DNA of 64,000 nucleotides from Kribbella pittospori (lineage in GTDB: Bacteria; Actinomycetota; Actinomycetes; Propionibacteriales; Kribbellaceae). Made by a program: the position numbers and the translations under genes. This document shows, piece after piece, positions 1-8,164 of the stretch. The stretch is from NCBI RefSeq assembly GCF_004331465.1, contig NZ_SJKB01000001.1, positions 62,001 to 126,000 of the forward strand. The letters are read 5' to 3'. The notes under the pieces are model-generated. The model was not told the origin of the DNA. It was given only the letters and a program-made list of their open reading frames with translations, and searched no databases. How positions within the stretch are numbered: the first letter of the stretch is position 1; the number at the start of each line of letters is the position of its first letter.

Positions 1-49
1 CGCTCGGCAGCAGCGCCTCCAGGCGCGGGAACAGGGATTCGACGCTCAT
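1..49 (-). CDS. N-terminus of a radical SAM protein (TIGR03960-like), partial
   Basis: Only 16 codons are inside the window. They begin at an ATG on the minus strand and read MSVESLFPRLEALLPS. From memory this matches the start of the B12-binding radical SAM family TIGR03960, which in actinobacteria usually sits directly before the DUF2344/TIGR03936 gene. That partner is present here but about 11 kb away and on the other strand. The identification rests on very little sequence and could be wrong. Confidence 0.4.
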   Translation of the reverse strand, partial: MSVESLFPRLEALLPS

Positions 50-90
50 CGAGTACTTCCGGTCGGGGTCAGAGCGCCTACCAGCCTAAC

Positions 91-103
91 GCCGGTGACC
101 GGC
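91..103. terminator. Short palindrome after the lacI-family gene
   Basis: GCCGGTGACCGGC is a perfect 6-1-6 palindrome touching the stop codon of the LacI-type gene. There is no T tract, so it is at best a weak terminator or a chance hairpin. Confidence 0.25.
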
Positions 104-1104
104 TATCCCCGCATCGGAGCGGGACCTGTGCTGGGCCGGATGACCAGCCGGGCCTGGAGGGTCCGGGTACGACGGCCTTTGCGGCCCTGGAGGAAGGGTG
201 ACAGCAGGCGCCACGCCTCCTGGCCGAACTCCGTCTGCGGCATGGCGATGGTGGTCAGGCCGGGGGAGGTGTACCGGGCGTAGACGATGTCGTCGAAACC
301 GGCCACGGACACCCGGTCGGGGACCGCCAACCCGAGCTCCTGCAGCCGGGCCAGCGCGCCGAGCGCGACCAGGTCGTTGAAGCCGATCAGGCAGGTGGCG
401 CCGGTGGCGAGGGCCTCGTCGGCGGCCGCGTGGCCGTCGTCCAGCATCGCGCCGGCGGGAATCCGGAGGAGCTTCGTCCGGCTCCGGATCGACGACTGGA
501 GGGCGGACCAGCGATCACTCTCCGCCGCGGCCTCGGCGGGACCGGCGAGGTAGCAGAGCCGGGTGTGACCGAGAGCATCGAGATGACGGCAGAGCGCATC
601 GACCGCGTCCTGGCTGTCGACGGTGACCGAGGGGAACAGGCTGCGGGCCGGCTTGCGGTTGACCACCACGATCGGCTCGTCGAGCTCGGACAGTCCGGCC
701 AGGTCCGGCGTACTCATCCGGGGGCCGCAGAGGATCAGGCCGTCGCTCTGGCGGGCCAGCTCGTGCAGGTGGCGCATCTCTTCGCCGGGCTGCTCGTTGG
801 CGTCGGCGACCAGGGTGCGGTAGCCGTCCTTCTCGGCCTCGGCCGAGATGCCTTTGAGGATGGCGGCAAAGAGTGGGTTGGCCAGGTCGGGGACCAGGAC
901 GCCGACGATGCCGGTCCGGCCGCGGGAGAGGTTCTGCGCGGTCCCACTCGGGCGATAGCCGAGCCGGGTGGCGACGTCGCGGACCCGGGTGACGATCTCC
1001 GGATCGACGGTGGGGGTGCCGTTCATGACCCTGGACACGGTGGACTTCGAGACGCCCGCAGCCGCCGCGACGCTCAGGATCGTCACCTGCCTGGTCCGGC
1101 GCAC
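103..1104 (-). CDS. LacI family transcriptional regulator
   Basis: 333-residue DNA-binding repressor of the LacI/GalR family. Residues 7-30 form the LacI helix-turn-helix (VAAAAGVSKSTVSRVMNG). Next come the hinge region and a periplasmic-binding-protein-like sensor domain to the C-terminus (VPDLANPLFAAILKG near residue 70). The start is a GTG preceded by GGAGG. It is divergent from the GH67 glycosidase, and two near-identical palindromes lie between the two genes, one beside its own start. The likely role is repression of the glycosidase and of itself until a sugar ligand binds. The ligand cannot be read from the sequence. Confidence 0.93.
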   Translation of the reverse strand: MRRTRQVTILSVAAAAGVSKSTVSRVMNGTPTVDPEIVTRVRDVATRLGYRPSGTAQNLSRGRTGIVGVLVPDLANPLFAAILKGISAEAEKDGYRTLVADANEQPGEEMRHLHELARQSDGLILCGPRMSTPDLAGLSELDEPIVVVNRKPARSLFPSVTVDSQDAVDALCRHLDALGHTRLCYLAGPAEAAAESDRWSALQSSIRSRTKLLRIPAGAMLDDGHAAADEALATGATCLIGFNDLVALGALARLQELGLAVPDRVSVAGFDDIVYARYTSPGLTTIAMPQTEFGQEAWRLLSPFLQGRKGRRTRTLQARLVIRPSTGPAPMRG

Positions 1105-1121
1105 ACAACCTCCACGTGACT

Positions 1122-1135
1122 AGGAACCGGTTCCT
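1122..1135. promoter_or_regulatory. LacI-type operator O1
   Basis: AGGAACCGGTTCCT is a perfect 14-bp palindrome with the central CG typical of LacI-family operators. It lies 17 bases upstream of the regulator's GTG start and shares its whole core with the second palindrome near the glycosidase, suggesting autoregulation. Confidence 0.8.
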
Positions 1136-1244
1136 GAAAACCTACCGCGCCGACTGTGTATTCGACAGCTCACGGACCAGGAATCCCTGCCATGACACGT
1201 GTTTCATGACTCCGCGCCCTTGACTGTGGTCTATGCCGAACCTA

Positions 1245-1268
1245 CGGTCAGGAACCGGTTCCTGACCG
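1245..1268. promoter_or_regulatory. LacI-type operator O2
   Basis: A perfect 24-bp palindrome built around AGGAACCGGTTCCT, extended by CGGTC/GACCG on each side. It lies about 20 bases before the glycosidase ATG, so a bound repressor would block transcription or initiation there. The centre-to-centre distance to O1 is about 128 bp, which would allow looping; that is inference. Confidence 0.82.
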
Positions 1269-1288
1269 CCCACAGGAAGGACGTCGAC

Positions 1289-4200
1289 ATGAAGTTCACC
1301 CGGCGACAGGTGTTGCTGACCGGCGGAGCGCTCACAGCGGCCGGCCTGATCCGCCCCGAATTCGCCGCGGGGCTTCCCGACGAGGACGGGTACGAGCTGT
1401 GGCTGCGGTACCGCAAGGTCGACCGGGCCGATCTGCTGGCGGAGTACCGCCGGACCTTCACCCATCTCGTCGCTCCGACTGCCGCCAACGGCGACGTACT
1501 GCGCTCCGCGGCGACCGAAGTACTTCAGGGCCTGTCAGGTCTGACCGGGCGCACCGTCACGCAGCAGTCCAACATCCAGCGTGACGGCGCAGTCATCATC
1601 GGGACGCCTGCCACCTCGGCGCTGGTCGCGCAGTACGTCGACCGGGCCGAGCTCCGCGCCCTCGGCCCGGACGGGTACGTCGTCCTGAGTCGACGGATCG
1701 CCGGGCACGCCACGACTGTGGTCGCCAGTGAGGGAAAGCGCGGGGTGCTCTACGGCATCTTCCACCTGCTGCGGCTGCTGCAGACACAGCGTGACGTCGG
1801 CGGGCTCGACATCCATGAACGGCCGGCCAACGCGCTTCGCCTGGTCGACCACTGGGACAACCTGGATCGCAGTGTCGAACGCGGGTACGCCGGTGAGTCG
1901 ATCTTCGACTGGGACGCGCTGCCGACGACTGGGCAGCGGATGACCGACTACGCCCGTACCCTCGCGTCAGTCGGCCTCAGCGGAACGGTGGTCAACAACG
2001 TCAACGCCGATCCGGTCTTCCTGTCCACCGACATGCTGCAGAAGCTGACCGGCCTGGCCGCTGTCCTGCGGACGTGGGGTCTCACCTTGCATCTGTCCGC
2101 CAACTTCGCCGCGCCGATCAGTCTCGGCGGTCTGGCCACGGCGGACCCGTTCGACGAGGGCGTGCAGGCCTGGTGGCGGGACAAGGCCCGCGAGATCTAC
2201 GAGCTGATCCCGGACTTCGGTGGTTTCCTGGTCAAGGCCGACTCCGAGGGGCAACCCGGTCCGGTCAGCTACGGCCGGACCCACGCCGACGGCGCGAACC
2301 TGCTGGCCCGCGCGGTCAAGCCGTACGGCGGCATCGTGATGTGGCGCGGGTTCATCCACGACTTCGATCCGGTCACCTGGGCGAGCAAGTCGTACCTGAC
2401 CTTCCAGCCGCTGGACGGGAAGTTCGACCCCAACGTCATCGTCCAGGTCAAGAACGGGCCGATCGACTTCCAGGTCCGCGAGCCGGTGCATCCGCTGTTC
2501 GGTGCGATGCCGCAGACCCGGCTGATGGCCGAGCTCCAGATCACGCAGGAGTACACCGGGCAGTCGACGCACCTGTGTTACCTGGTGCCCGAGTGGAAGC
2601 AGGTCTACGACTTCGACACGCACGCGCCCCGGCCGGAGTCGACGGTGGCAGGCATCGTCGAGGGCGCCGCCGGAGTGATGAACTTCGGCTCGGACCGCAA
2701 CTGGACCAGACACCCGCTCAACGCGGCCAACACCCACGGCTATGCGCGACTGGTGTGGAACCCGGCGCTCGCGGCGGAAGAGGTCGCCGAGGAATGGGTG
2801 CGGATGACGTTCGGGTCCGACGACCGGGTGGTCCGGACGCTGACCTCGATGCTGCTCGGGTCGTGGGAGACCTATGAGGACTACACGTCTCCGCTGGGCT
2901 CAGGATTCCTGATCGGGATCGATCACTTCGCGCCCAGCCCGGAGAGCAACGCGCCCTGGAATCGCGCCGACGCCGAGGGGGCCGGCTTCGACCGGACCGT
3001 CGCGACCGGCGTGGGCTTCACCGCCCACTACCATCCGCCGCTGTCGCAGCAGTACGAGTCCTTGGCCTCCTGCCCGGACGAGTTGCTGATGTTCATCCAC
3101 CACGTCCCGTACAGCCATCGGTTGCACTCCGGCAAGACCATGATCCAGCACATCTACGACACCCACTTCGACGGACTGGACGCCGTACACGGTCTGCGCG
3201 CGTCGTGGCGGTCGCTGCGGTCGCGGGTGGATCGGCGGCGGTACGACACCACGTTGGAGCGCCTGGATCAGCAGGTCGTGCAGGCGACCCTGTGGCGGGA
3301 CTCGATCGTCGGTTACTACTTCGACAAGGGCCGCGTGCTGGACGAGTCGCGGTCCTGGGTGCAGCTCAAGCAGGCCGGGGACGAGCCGCTGCTCGGGGGC
3401 TGGCCCAACCTGTTCGCGATGACCGCGAGCAACGCGTCGCCGCGGCAGGCGGAGGTGAGCGCCAAGGTCGTCGAGACCGGCGGATGGAAGAGCAGCGATG
3501 GCCATGTCTCGGTGCCGTCGCGGGAGACTGTGCCGTTCACGGTTCCGGTCACGCCGCCGCTGCTGCCGCAGATCACGATGATCGACCTCGAGTGCGAGGC
3601 CGGAGGCATGCCCGCCCTCGGAGTCAGCACCCAGGTCTTCGTCACCCCGGCCGGCGGTCGCTGCCGGCTCGCCCTGGACGCCGGACCCGAGTCGAGTCCA
3701 CTCCTGCCGGGCTATCAGCGACTGTCCCCGTCGGACGCCTGGGATCCGGACCGAGGATTCGGCTGGGTCGGTACGGCGCCCCAGGCCCGGGACCGGGGCA
3801 ATCCCGACGTACTGCGCCGCGACTTCGTCAACGACACGGCGGCGCGGGTGCTGCGGATCCGGATTCCGGCCGGAAAGACCGATGCCTATGCACTGATTGG
3901 TGAGTCGCTCGTCCACTGCCAGCCGATGACCATCCGGTCCGAGGGCAAGGTCCTCGCAGCACTCGAGTCCCTCCTGCTGCACGGCACCTACACCTGGCTC
4001 AAGCTGTCGCTGGATGGCGGCGCGGGTGGCCGCGATGTCGACCTCGAGTTCAGCAGCATTCCCGACGAGCACTGGCATCTGGACGCCCTGGTCATCCCTG
4101 ACCCGAGTCTCGAAGCCCCGGCCCTGGTGGTGACGGATGCCGCCGCGCCGTCACCGATGCTGTGTGGCCGCGACAACACGGTGACCGTCAGCATCGCCAA

Positions 4201-4858
4201 CACCACCAGCGCGCCCCAAACCGCAACGGTCCGAATCCCGGCCCCATCCGGTTGGACGGCGGGCGAGACGAGCGCGGTCGTACCAGCCGGAGCGATCGTG
4301 CAGGTGGCCGTGACCGTGGTGCCCGGACCGGAACCCGCGGTACTTGCCCTGGACGTCGAGGCCGTACTGAACGGTGAGGTGACCGATCACCGTCGTACCA
4401 GCGAGATTCTGACCACGCCACCCGGCGACGCCGCCGTACTTGCGCTGGACGCCGGCACGGACACCAGCCCGCTGCACGCTGGTTACCAACGCCTGGCTCC
4501 GGGCTCGGCGTGGACTGCGTCGGCCGGCTTCGGATGGGCCGGGCCGGCTCCGATGGCGCGGGACCGGGAACTGCTCGACGACGTACGACGAGACTTCGTC
4601 AACGACACCACGGTCCGCACGCTCCGTCTCACCCTGCCCGACGGACCGCACGACGCTTGGCTCCTGATAGGCGACGCCACCCAACCGTCGGACCCGGTCA
4701 CCATCAAGGCCGCGGGCACCGAGCTCGCTGTCAGCCCTTTGTTGCCGACCGCAACCTTCGCCTGGCTCAAGTTCACCGTCCCCGGCGGCCAGGCCGACCT
4801 CGAACTGTCCGCACCCACCGGCAAGAACTGGCGCCTGAACGCCTTGGTGATCAACTAG
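1289..4858 (+). CDS. Exported GH67-type glycosidase (alpha-glucuronidase family) with C-terminal accessory domains
   Basis: 1189 residues from the ATG at 1289, which has an AGGAAGG ribosome site; an in-frame upstream start at 1199 lacks one and would run through operator O2. Residues 5-27 look like a Tat signal (RRQVLLTGGALTAAGL). GH67 hallmarks are visible: RLVDHWDNLDRSVERGYAG near 185, an acid-Glu region KADSEGQPGP near 315, PLDGKF near 375 and the second acidic motif ITQEYTG near 415. GH67 enzymes remove glucuronic acid from xylan side chains. About 500 extra C-terminal residues hold two related 120-residue modules (about 790-935 and 1050-1189; shared LDAG, GYQRL, FGW, RDFVND) around a NEW3-like stretch. 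The substrate is therefore uncertain. Confidence 0.85.
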   Translation: MKFTRRQVLLTGGALTAAGLIRPEFAAGLPDEDGYELWLRYRKVDRADLLAEYRRTFTHLVAPTAANGDVLRSAATEVLQGLSGLTGRTVTQQSNIQRDGAVIIGTPATSALVAQYVDRAELRALGPDGYVVLSRRIAGHATTVVASEGKRGVLYGIFHLLRLLQTQRDVGGLDIHERPANALRLVDHWDNLDRSVERGYAGESIFDWDALPTTGQRMTDYARTLASVGLSGTVVNNVNADPVFLSTDMLQKLTGLAAVLRTWGLTLHLSANFAAPISLGGLATADPFDEGVQAWWRDKAREIYELIPDFGGFLVKADSEGQPGPVSYGRTHADGANLLARAVKPYGGIVMWRGFIHDFDPVTWASKSYLTFQPLDGKFDPNVIVQVKNGPIDFQVREPVHPLFGAMPQTRLMAELQITQEYTGQSTHLCYLVPEWKQVYDFDTHAPRPESTVAGIVEGAAGVMNFGSDRNWTRHPLNAANTHGYARLVWNPALAAEEVAEEWVRMTFGSDDRVVRTLTSMLLGSWETYEDYTSPLGSGFLIGIDHFAPSPESNAPWNRADAEGAGFDRTVATGVGFTAHYHPPLSQQYESLASCPDELLMFIHHVPYSHRLHSGKTMIQHIYDTHFDGLDAVHGLRASWRSLRSRVDRRRYDTTLERLDQQVVQATLWRDSIVGYYFDKGRVLDESRSWVQLKQAGDEPLLGGWPNLFAMTASNASPRQAEVSAKVVETGGWKSSDGHVSVPSRETVPFTVPVTPPLLPQITMIDLECEAGGMPALGVSTQVFVTPAGGRCRLALDAGPESSPLLPGYQRLSPSDAWDPDRGFGWVGTAPQARDRGNPDVLRRDFVNDTAARVLRIRIPAGKTDAYALIGESLVHCQPMTIRSEGKVLAALESLLLHGTYTWLKLSLDGGAGGRDVDLEFSSIPDEHWHLDALVIPDPSLEAPALVVTDAAAPSPMLCGRDNTVTVSIANTTSAPQTATVRIPAPSGWTAGETSAVVPAGAIVQVAVTVVPGPEPAVLALDVEAVLNGEVTDHRRTSEILTTPPGDAAVLALDAGTDTSPLHAGYQRLAPGSAWTASAGFGWAGPAPMARDRELLDDVRRDFVNDTTVRTLRLTLPDGPHDAWLLIGDATQPSDPVTIKAAGTELAVSPLLPTATFAWLKFTVPGGQADLELSAPTGKNWRLNALVIN

Positions 4859-5068
4859 CTGTAGTCGGCCGGAACGTTGGTGAGGCTTGGGACACCTGTC
4901 CGGAAACCTCTCGTCGCCCGCTGTCCACCGCCGACTCTGTGCACCGGTCAACCACCAAAGACCGTCCCGCGTGGCCAGTCCGTGCACAAGGTCGCGTCAG
5001 GACCCACTCGGAGACTGGCCGATCCGCAGGGCCGTGCTAGCAGGCGATGGTCGCGTCACGGCGGACCC

Positions 5069-5156
5069 GCCGCACTCACCAGCCACCCGGAGGCTGAGGT
5101 CGCCACGCCCACTTCGGGCGTGGAGGTCAGCCGACGCGCAGGTTGGTGAGTGCGGC
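5069..5156. repeat. Long imperfect hairpin between convergent genes
   Basis: A 13-bp arm at 5069-5081 (GCCGCACTCACCA) is matched exactly by its inverse at 5144-5156. Inside lie a second 6-bp pairing (GGCTGA/TCAGCC) and an 8-bp hairpin at 5103-5123 (CCACGCCC/GGGCGTGG). It fills much of the roughly 400-base gap between the 3' ends of the glycosidase and the acetyltransferase. It may act as a two-way terminator or may be a small palindromic element. The rest of this gap shows no gene. Confidence 0.55.
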
Positions 5157-5261
5157 ACGTCCGCACCCCGGCGGCTCCGAGATTCTGGGTGGCTCCTCGG
5201 CCAGGTGATCGCCGCGTCGACCTAGTGATCCGCCTACAGCCAACCCCATGACCGAGTTCAT

Positions 5262-6254
5262 CTAGAGCCGGCGTTCCCAAGCGGTTCGCTGGGCGGTGGG
5301 GCGGAAGCCCAGCTTCTCGTTGACGGCGATCATCGGGGTGTTCTCCGGGGCGTTCCAGGTGTGCAGGACGGCCGATTGGGTGAGGCGGGACTGGAGGGAG
5401 CGGAGGTTGGGGAGTTTGACGGCGATGCCGAGGCGGCGGCCGCGGTGAGGCGGGTGGACGTAGGTGTCGTACTGGTTCAGGCGCTCGGGTCGCTCGGGCG
5501 TGCCGCCCATCTGGGTGTACGCCGCCAGCGCGCCTGAGTCGGTGTGGACAGCTGCAGTGGTGTAGGTGAAGCGGCCTTGCGCTACGCGGCGTGCCTCGGC
5601 CTCGCGGACGAGCTCGGGCGTCCACTGCGTCGCCTCGACCGTACGGTCGCCATGCGGTACGTCGGCGTACATCCCGGTGATCAGCTCGGCGAACTGGTCG
5701 ATCCACTCGTCAGGCGTGTGCTCACCCCACTGCACGATCTCGTAACCGGGCACCGGCCGCTCCACCGCAGCCAACTGCTCCTCGGACAACGGCAGCTCGA
5801 TGACCTGGTGCAGTTCGGCGTGCTTGCGAACGAATCCGCGCGCCGAGGCGAACGCCGTACCGGAACTCTCGCCCGTCACCGGATCGCCGGCCACGTTGAT
5901 CCCGGTCAGCATCCGCCGACCCTCGGCTCGGGCCCGTTCGATCACGGCCTCCAACAGGCGCGACGCGACCCCACGCCGCCGGTACGCCGGATCGACCGCG
6001 AACTCCACGTCGACCGTGTCGGTGTTGTCGAGCAGCCACCAGTCGAGCCACGCGATCCCCAGCCAGGTGTCACGGTCCACCAGCGCCAGACCGTCCGCCC
6101 GGAGGTCGGAGTGGTCGCCGGTCATCAGGACCCGGGCCTCCTCCAGCCCGAGACCCACGGGGAACTCGAGCTCCTCGCGGCGTACGGCGTCCTTCACCGC
6201 GAAGAACTGCTTGAAGATGTCTGGATCCCGGCCGTCGACCGTCACGATGCGCAC
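5262..6254 (-). CDS. Tandem GNAT acetyltransferase
   Basis: 330 residues with two GNAT folds. The first (about 1-165) carries the acetyl-CoA loop in DPAYRRRGVASRLLEAV near residue 95. The second (about 170-330) has the weaker HPPHRGRRLGIAVKLPNL near 270. The protein would transfer an acyl group from acyl-CoA to an amine, but the substrate cannot be inferred. The start is GTG (MRIVTVDGRDP). It reads away from the neighbouring pheA with only about 40 bases between them and may share its transcript, since both are on the minus strand. Confidence 0.85.
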   Translation of the reverse strand: MRIVTVDGRDPDIFKQFFAVKDAVRREELEFPVGLGLEEARVLMTGDHSDLRADGLALVDRDTWLGIAWLDWWLLDNTDTVDVEFAVDPAYRRRGVASRLLEAVIERARAEGRRMLTGINVAGDPVTGESSGTAFASARGFVRKHAELHQVIELPLSEEQLAAVERPVPGYEIVQWGEHTPDEWIDQFAELITGMYADVPHGDRTVEATQWTPELVREAEARRVAQGRFTYTTAAVHTDSGALAAYTQMGGTPERPERLNQYDTYVHPPHRGRRLGIAVKLPNLRSLQSRLTQSAVLHTWNAPENTPMIAVNEKLGFRPTAQRTAWERRL

Positions 6255-6294
6255 CCGGGAACCCTACGGGCCCCGCCGAATGGCCGCGCCCGAA

Positions 6295-7173
6295 TTAGTG
6301 ATGCGGACGCAGTGCGCGGTTCGCAGCCGGTTCGGCGATCTGGGCGCGGAACGGGTGCGAGGGGTAGACGCCGAGGATGCGGACCTCGACCGAGAAGAAC
6401 GCGAGCTCCTCGAGCGCCAGGGCGACGTTCGGGTCGTCCGGGTGCCCCTCGATGTCGGCGTAGAACTGGGTCGCGAAGAACATCCCACCGAGCTGGTAGG
6501 ACTCCAGCTTCGTCATGTTGACGTTGTTGGTGGCGAACCCGCCGAGCGCCTTGTAGAGCGCGGCCGACACGTTCCGGACCCGGTAGACGAAGCTGGTGAT
6601 GATCGGCCCGGAGCCGACCGGAGGTACGTCGGGCTCCCGCGACAGCACCAGGAAGCGGGTGGTGTTGTGGTGCTCGTCCTCGACGTCGCTCGCCAAGGTC
6701 TCGAGGTCGTACAGGCCGGCCGCGGCCCGTGGGGACAGCGCGGCGACCGTCGGGTCGGCCAGCTCGGCGACCTCGCGGGCGGCGCCGGCGGTGTCGTCGG
6801 CGACCACCGTGGACCAGCCGTGCTCGCGGATGATCTTGCGGCACTGGCCGAGCGCGTGCACGTGGCTGCGGACGGTCTTGATCCGGTCGATCGACGTACC
6901 CGGTACGGCCAGCAGCTGGAAGTGGATCGGCAGGAAGTGCTCGCCGACGATGTGCAGCCCGGACTCCGGCAGCAGGTGGTGGATGTCGGCCACCCGGCCG
7001 GCGATCGAGTTGTCCACCGGGATCATCGCCAGCGCGGCCCGGCCGCTGCTGACCGCCTCGAGCGCGTCCTCGAACGTCGTACAGGGCAGCTGCTCACGGT
7101 CGGGAAACATCTCGGTGCACGCCATCGCCGAGTTGGCGCCTGGCTCACCCTGATAAGCGATCGGTCCGTCCAC
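6295..7173 (-). CDS. pheA: Prephenate dehydratase
   Basis: 292 residues. It converts prephenate to phenylpyruvate in phenylalanine synthesis. The catalytic domain spans 1-180, with PVDNSIAGRV at 52-61, SHVHALGQC near 103 and the essential TTRF at 171-174. A C-terminal ACT domain follows (about 195-280). The usual ESRP phenylalanine-binding motif of the ACT domain reads ESYQ here, followed by FATQFYADIEGHPDD. That wording is one I associate with alphaproteobacterial PheA rather than the common actinobacterial type, so feedback control may differ and transfer is possible. The start is GTG. Confidence 0.92.
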   Translation of the reverse strand: MDGPIAYQGEPGANSAMACTEMFPDREQLPCTTFEDALEAVSSGRAALAMIPVDNSIAGRVADIHHLLPESGLHIVGEHFLPIHFQLLAVPGTSIDRIKTVRSHVHALGQCRKIIREHGWSTVVADDTAGAAREVAELADPTVAALSPRAAAGLYDLETLASDVEDEHHNTTRFLVLSREPDVPPVGSGPIITSFVYRVRNVSAALYKALGGFATNNVNMTKLESYQLGGMFFATQFYADIEGHPDDPNVALALEELAFFSVEVRILGVYPSHPFRAQIAEPAANRALRPHH

Positions 7174-7212
7174 GATCTACCAGCCTAGACCAGCGCTGTC
7201 TCACGTCCCGGA

Positions 7213-8016
7213 TCAGGTGTCCGACTTGCGGACCTTCTTCGGTGCGCCGGTGGTCGCGCGGCCCTCCAGTTGCTTGGCCTTGGTGGCGTACATGTCGATG
7301 TACTCCTGGCCGGACAACTCCATGATCTTGTACATGATCTCGTCGGTGACCGCGCGCAGGATCAGCCGGTCGCCCTCCATCCCCTCGTACCGGGAGAAGT
7401 CCAGCGGATCGCCGAACTTGACCGTGGGGGAGGCGAACGAGGCGACCACCTTGCCGGGCGGGGCGACCACGTCGGTGCCGATCACGCCGCACGGGATCAC
7501 CGGTACCTTGGCCTCGAGCGCGAGCCGGGCGACGCCGGTGCGGCCCTTGTACAGCCGGCCGTCGTGGGACCGAGTGCCCTCGGGGTAGATGCCGAACAGC
7601 TCGCCGCGCTCCAGCACCTTCATCCCCGCCCGCATCGCACCCTCGGACGCGGACCCACCGGACCGGTCGATCGGCACCTGGCCGGTGCCCTTGAAGAAGC
7701 CGCGCTGGAACCGGCCCTTGATCCCGGCGCCGGTGAAGTAGTCGGACTTGGCCACGAACGTGACCCGCCGGCGCAGGACCAGCGGCATGAAGATCCAGTC
7801 GGAGTACGAGAGGTGGTTGCTGGCGATGATCGCCGGACCGAGGTCCGGGATGTTCTCGGCGCCGACGACGATCGGCCGGAAGATCCGCTTGACCGGCGGA
7901 CCGACCAGCACGTTCTTCAGCACCCAGTAGATGCCCTTGCCGTCACCGTCACCGGCGTCGACCGCGTGTGGTTCGCGGTCCGGCTCGGACCGCGGCGCCT
8001 GGGCCGGTTCCGTCAT
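7213..8016 (-). CDS. 1-acyl-sn-glycerol-3-phosphate acyltransferase (PlsC family)
   Basis: 267 residues from the ATG at 8016, which has AGGAAGGGAC just before it; the longer open frame to 8310 runs under the neighbouring signal-peptide gene. The PlsC motifs are clear: NHLSYSDWIFMP (block I, HX4D) near residue 63 and the glycerol-phosphate-binding GIYPEGTRS near 140. It would acylate lysophosphatidate or a related lipid at the membrane. Actinobacteria carry several paralogues, so the exact acceptor is open. It is about 40 bases upstream of pheA on the same strand and possibly cotranscribed. Confidence 0.88.
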   Translation of the reverse strand: MTEPAQAPRSEPDREPHAVDAGDGDGKGIYWVLKNVLVGPPVKRIFRPIVVGAENIPDLGPAIIASNHLSYSDWIFMPLVLRRRVTFVAKSDYFTGAGIKGRFQRGFFKGTGQVPIDRSGGSASEGAMRAGMKVLERGELFGIYPEGTRSHDGRLYKGRTGVARLALEAKVPVIPCGVIGTDVVAPPGKVVASFASPTVKFGDPLDFSRYEGMEGDRLILRAVTDEIMYKIMELSGQEYIDMYATKAKQLEGRATTGAPKKVRKSDT

Positions 8017-8164
8017 CGATGTCCCTTCCTCACAGTTCCCCGACCCCTCATGATGCCGCACCGCGGCCCGGTTGGCCCGCAAGTCGCCGCGCGGGAACTC
8101 CTGACACGGATCGCCGCCGCTTCGTAAGCTGCTGACGGCAGTGTCGCCCACACTGGGAGGGGTC

